A stretch of 64,000 bases of DNA. It comes from Asterella californica (taxonomy: Eukaryota > Streptophyta > Marchantiopsida > Marchantiales > Aytoniaceae). Positions 62,549 through 64,000 of this stretch are shown in pieces. The translations under genes and the position numbers were made by a program. The notes beneath the pieces were generated by a model. That model was not told the origin of the DNA and searched no databases. It was given only the letters and a program-made list of their open reading frames with translations. The stretch's first letter is position 1, and every line of letters starts with the position of its first letter. Where the stretch lies: assembly GCA_036924285.1 (NCBI GenBank), contig JAYKYS010000016.1, forward strand, positions 5,270,001-5,334,000, in the 5' to 3' direction.

Positions 62549-64000
62549 TTTGATCGAGATGAATCATTACATCAGCTTAGTGCTATTGATTTGTTGCCTC
62601 GACCAGCAGTGGAGAAAGATCCTGACAAAGAAGAGTTGAGTGAGGCAGAGATTGTGAGAAGACTCTCTATCCTGAAGTTTGGTATCAATGTCACTCAAGA
62701 GGAGAAAAGTAGATTCCTAGATATATTTCGAAAATATATCCATGTGTTTGCTTTCAGCTACAAGGATTTGAAGGAGGTGACTCTCGAGACTCATCGAATC
62801 GAATTGGAGGAGAACGCAAGACCAGTTCGACAGAAACAGAGAAGGATCAATCCTACAACAGCAATGATGGTCAAGGAGGAGATAGACAAGTTGAGGGAGG
62901 CGAGTTTCATCTATGAGGTGGAGAACTCAGAATGGGTTTCACCCATTGTGATTGTCAAGAAGAAGAATGGTAAGCTGCGAGTGTGCATAGACTATAAGAA
63001 GCTGAATGCAGTTACCAAGAAGGATTATTATCCTCTACCATTTATAGATGAGATTTTGGAGGAAGTTGCTGGTCATGAGTGGTACAGCTTTGGTGATGGT
63101 TATAGTGGATACAACCAGATCAAGATAGCACATGAGTACCAGCAGTTGACTACTTTCACTACTCCTTGGGAAACATTTGCATTTCGAGTGATGCCATTCG
63201 GACTGTGTAATGCTCCGGCCACGTTTCAGAGGTTCATGAACAAGGTGTTCGAACCATTCATAGGGAAGTTTGTTCGTGATTTTATTGATGATTTCTGTGT
63301 GTACGGAAGAAAGGAGGACCACTTTGATCATGTGATCAAAGTTTTGCAGCGGTTGGAGCAAGCTAACGCTTCTTTGAATCCAGAGAAGTGCATCTTTGGC
63401 TGCGAAGAAGGTCTGCTGTTAGGACACATCATTTCCAAGAAGGGGATTGCGGTAGATCATGAGAAGGTGAAGAAGATTGTGGATCTTCCATTTCCAATCA
63501 ACTTGATAAAGTTGAGACAGTTTTTTGGGATGGTTGGATATTATCGTAGGTTTGTCTTTTCCTTCTCAAACAAAGCAATAGCTTTGACTATGTACATGAA
63601 GAAGGGAGTTGATTTTGACTTGATAGTGCATGATCAGAAGGCAAAGGAAGCATTTGAGGAGCTAAAAAAGGCATTGGTGACAGCTCCTATACTTGCTAAA
63701 CCTGAGTGGAGTAAAGCATTTATTCTGTATACGGATGCCTCCAATGTAGCTATCGGGTGTACATTAAGTCAGTTAGATGAAGATGGGCATGATCATCCTA
63801 TAGCTTATGCTAGTAGGCAGATGGTGCCAGCGGAGAAGAATTACTCCGTGACTGAACGAGAAGGATTAGCAGTGATCTTTGGATTGAAGAAATTCCGACA
63901 TTACTTGCTAGGAGGGAAATTTTCCATAGTCACAGATCACAAGGCTTTAAAGTATATCTTTAATAAGCCTAATGTCGAAGGTCGTATTGCTCGTTGGAAG
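62549..64000 (+). CDS. Gypsy reverse transcriptase and RNase H (truncated by window end)
   Basis: 484 codons open to the window edge, directly in frame after the TGA at 62,546. RT landmarks in order: VSPIVIVKKKNGKLRVCIDY, then YSFGDGYSGYNQI with the first catalytic Asp, MPFGLCNAPATFQRFM, FIDDFCVYG at about 63,280 (the catalytic Asp pair), and LLGHIISKKGI. RNase H begins near 63,715 with ILYTDASNVAIGC and continues with VTEREGLAVI and IVTDHKALKYIF. FIDDF.VYG resembles the FMDDFSVYG form of the Athila/Tat branch, which also uses tRNA-Asp priming. Integrase and any chromodomain are beyond the window. All visible polymerase residues are intact. Confidence 0.95.

Overview
The window looks like nuclear DNA of a land plant. 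Three many-exon genes have clear plant homologues: an SRFR1-type TPR protein, a three-finger RanBP2 (NZF) zinc-finger protein like Arabidopsis At1g67325, and a plastid-type diaminopimelate decarboxylase (LYSA). There is also a short nuclear copy of plastid psbC, and plant-style LTR retrotransposons with a tRNA-Asp-like primer site. A bryophyte-like plant is possible from the repeat content and gene style, but this is inference. I rebuilt the exons by hand from homology plus GT/AG splice sites and reading phase; no search was run.

Layout: 1-3.7 kb is AT-rich with no recognisable gene. 3.93-4.08 kb is a psbC-derived plastid fragment. 4.78-14.07 kb (minus) holds at least 23 coding exons of the SRFR1 homologue, with its first exon not found. 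14.1-18.9 kb is mostly unassigned and carries a small truncated retroposon with a target-site duplication. 18.9-20.2 kb (minus) is an intact 436-codon ORF for an unknown, probably membrane-anchored, Ser-rich protein. 22.0-22.7 kb (plus) has broken coding-like sequence with a CCCH-like cysteine cluster. 25.7-28.9 kb (minus) is the RanBP2 zinc-finger gene. 29.5-39.3 kb is AT-rich, gene-poor and rich in palindromes and decayed repeats. 39.4-43.4 kb is an unusual block saturated with GAAGA/TCTTC that encodes decayed coiled-coil and gag-like sequence. 45.3-45.6 kb is an 86-bp tandem repeat. 47.97-50.63 kb (minus) is LYSA. 50.8-53.2 kb (minus) is a decayed non-LTR-like reverse transcriptase element. 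55.3-57.6 kb is an older Ty3/gypsy fragment. From 57,586 to the window end is a younger Ty3/gypsy element inserted into the older one; its protein-coding part runs off the window.

The three recognised genes are unrelated housekeeping or regulatory genes sharing one strand, with no operon-like logic. The most unusual material is in the transposons. The nested gypsy element has extra ORFs upstream of gag, including one with its own CCHC knuckle. Its gag, protease and RT lie in one reading frame separated only by TGA codons. The GAAGAC-saturated element and two differently aged copies of one dispersed repeat are also notable.
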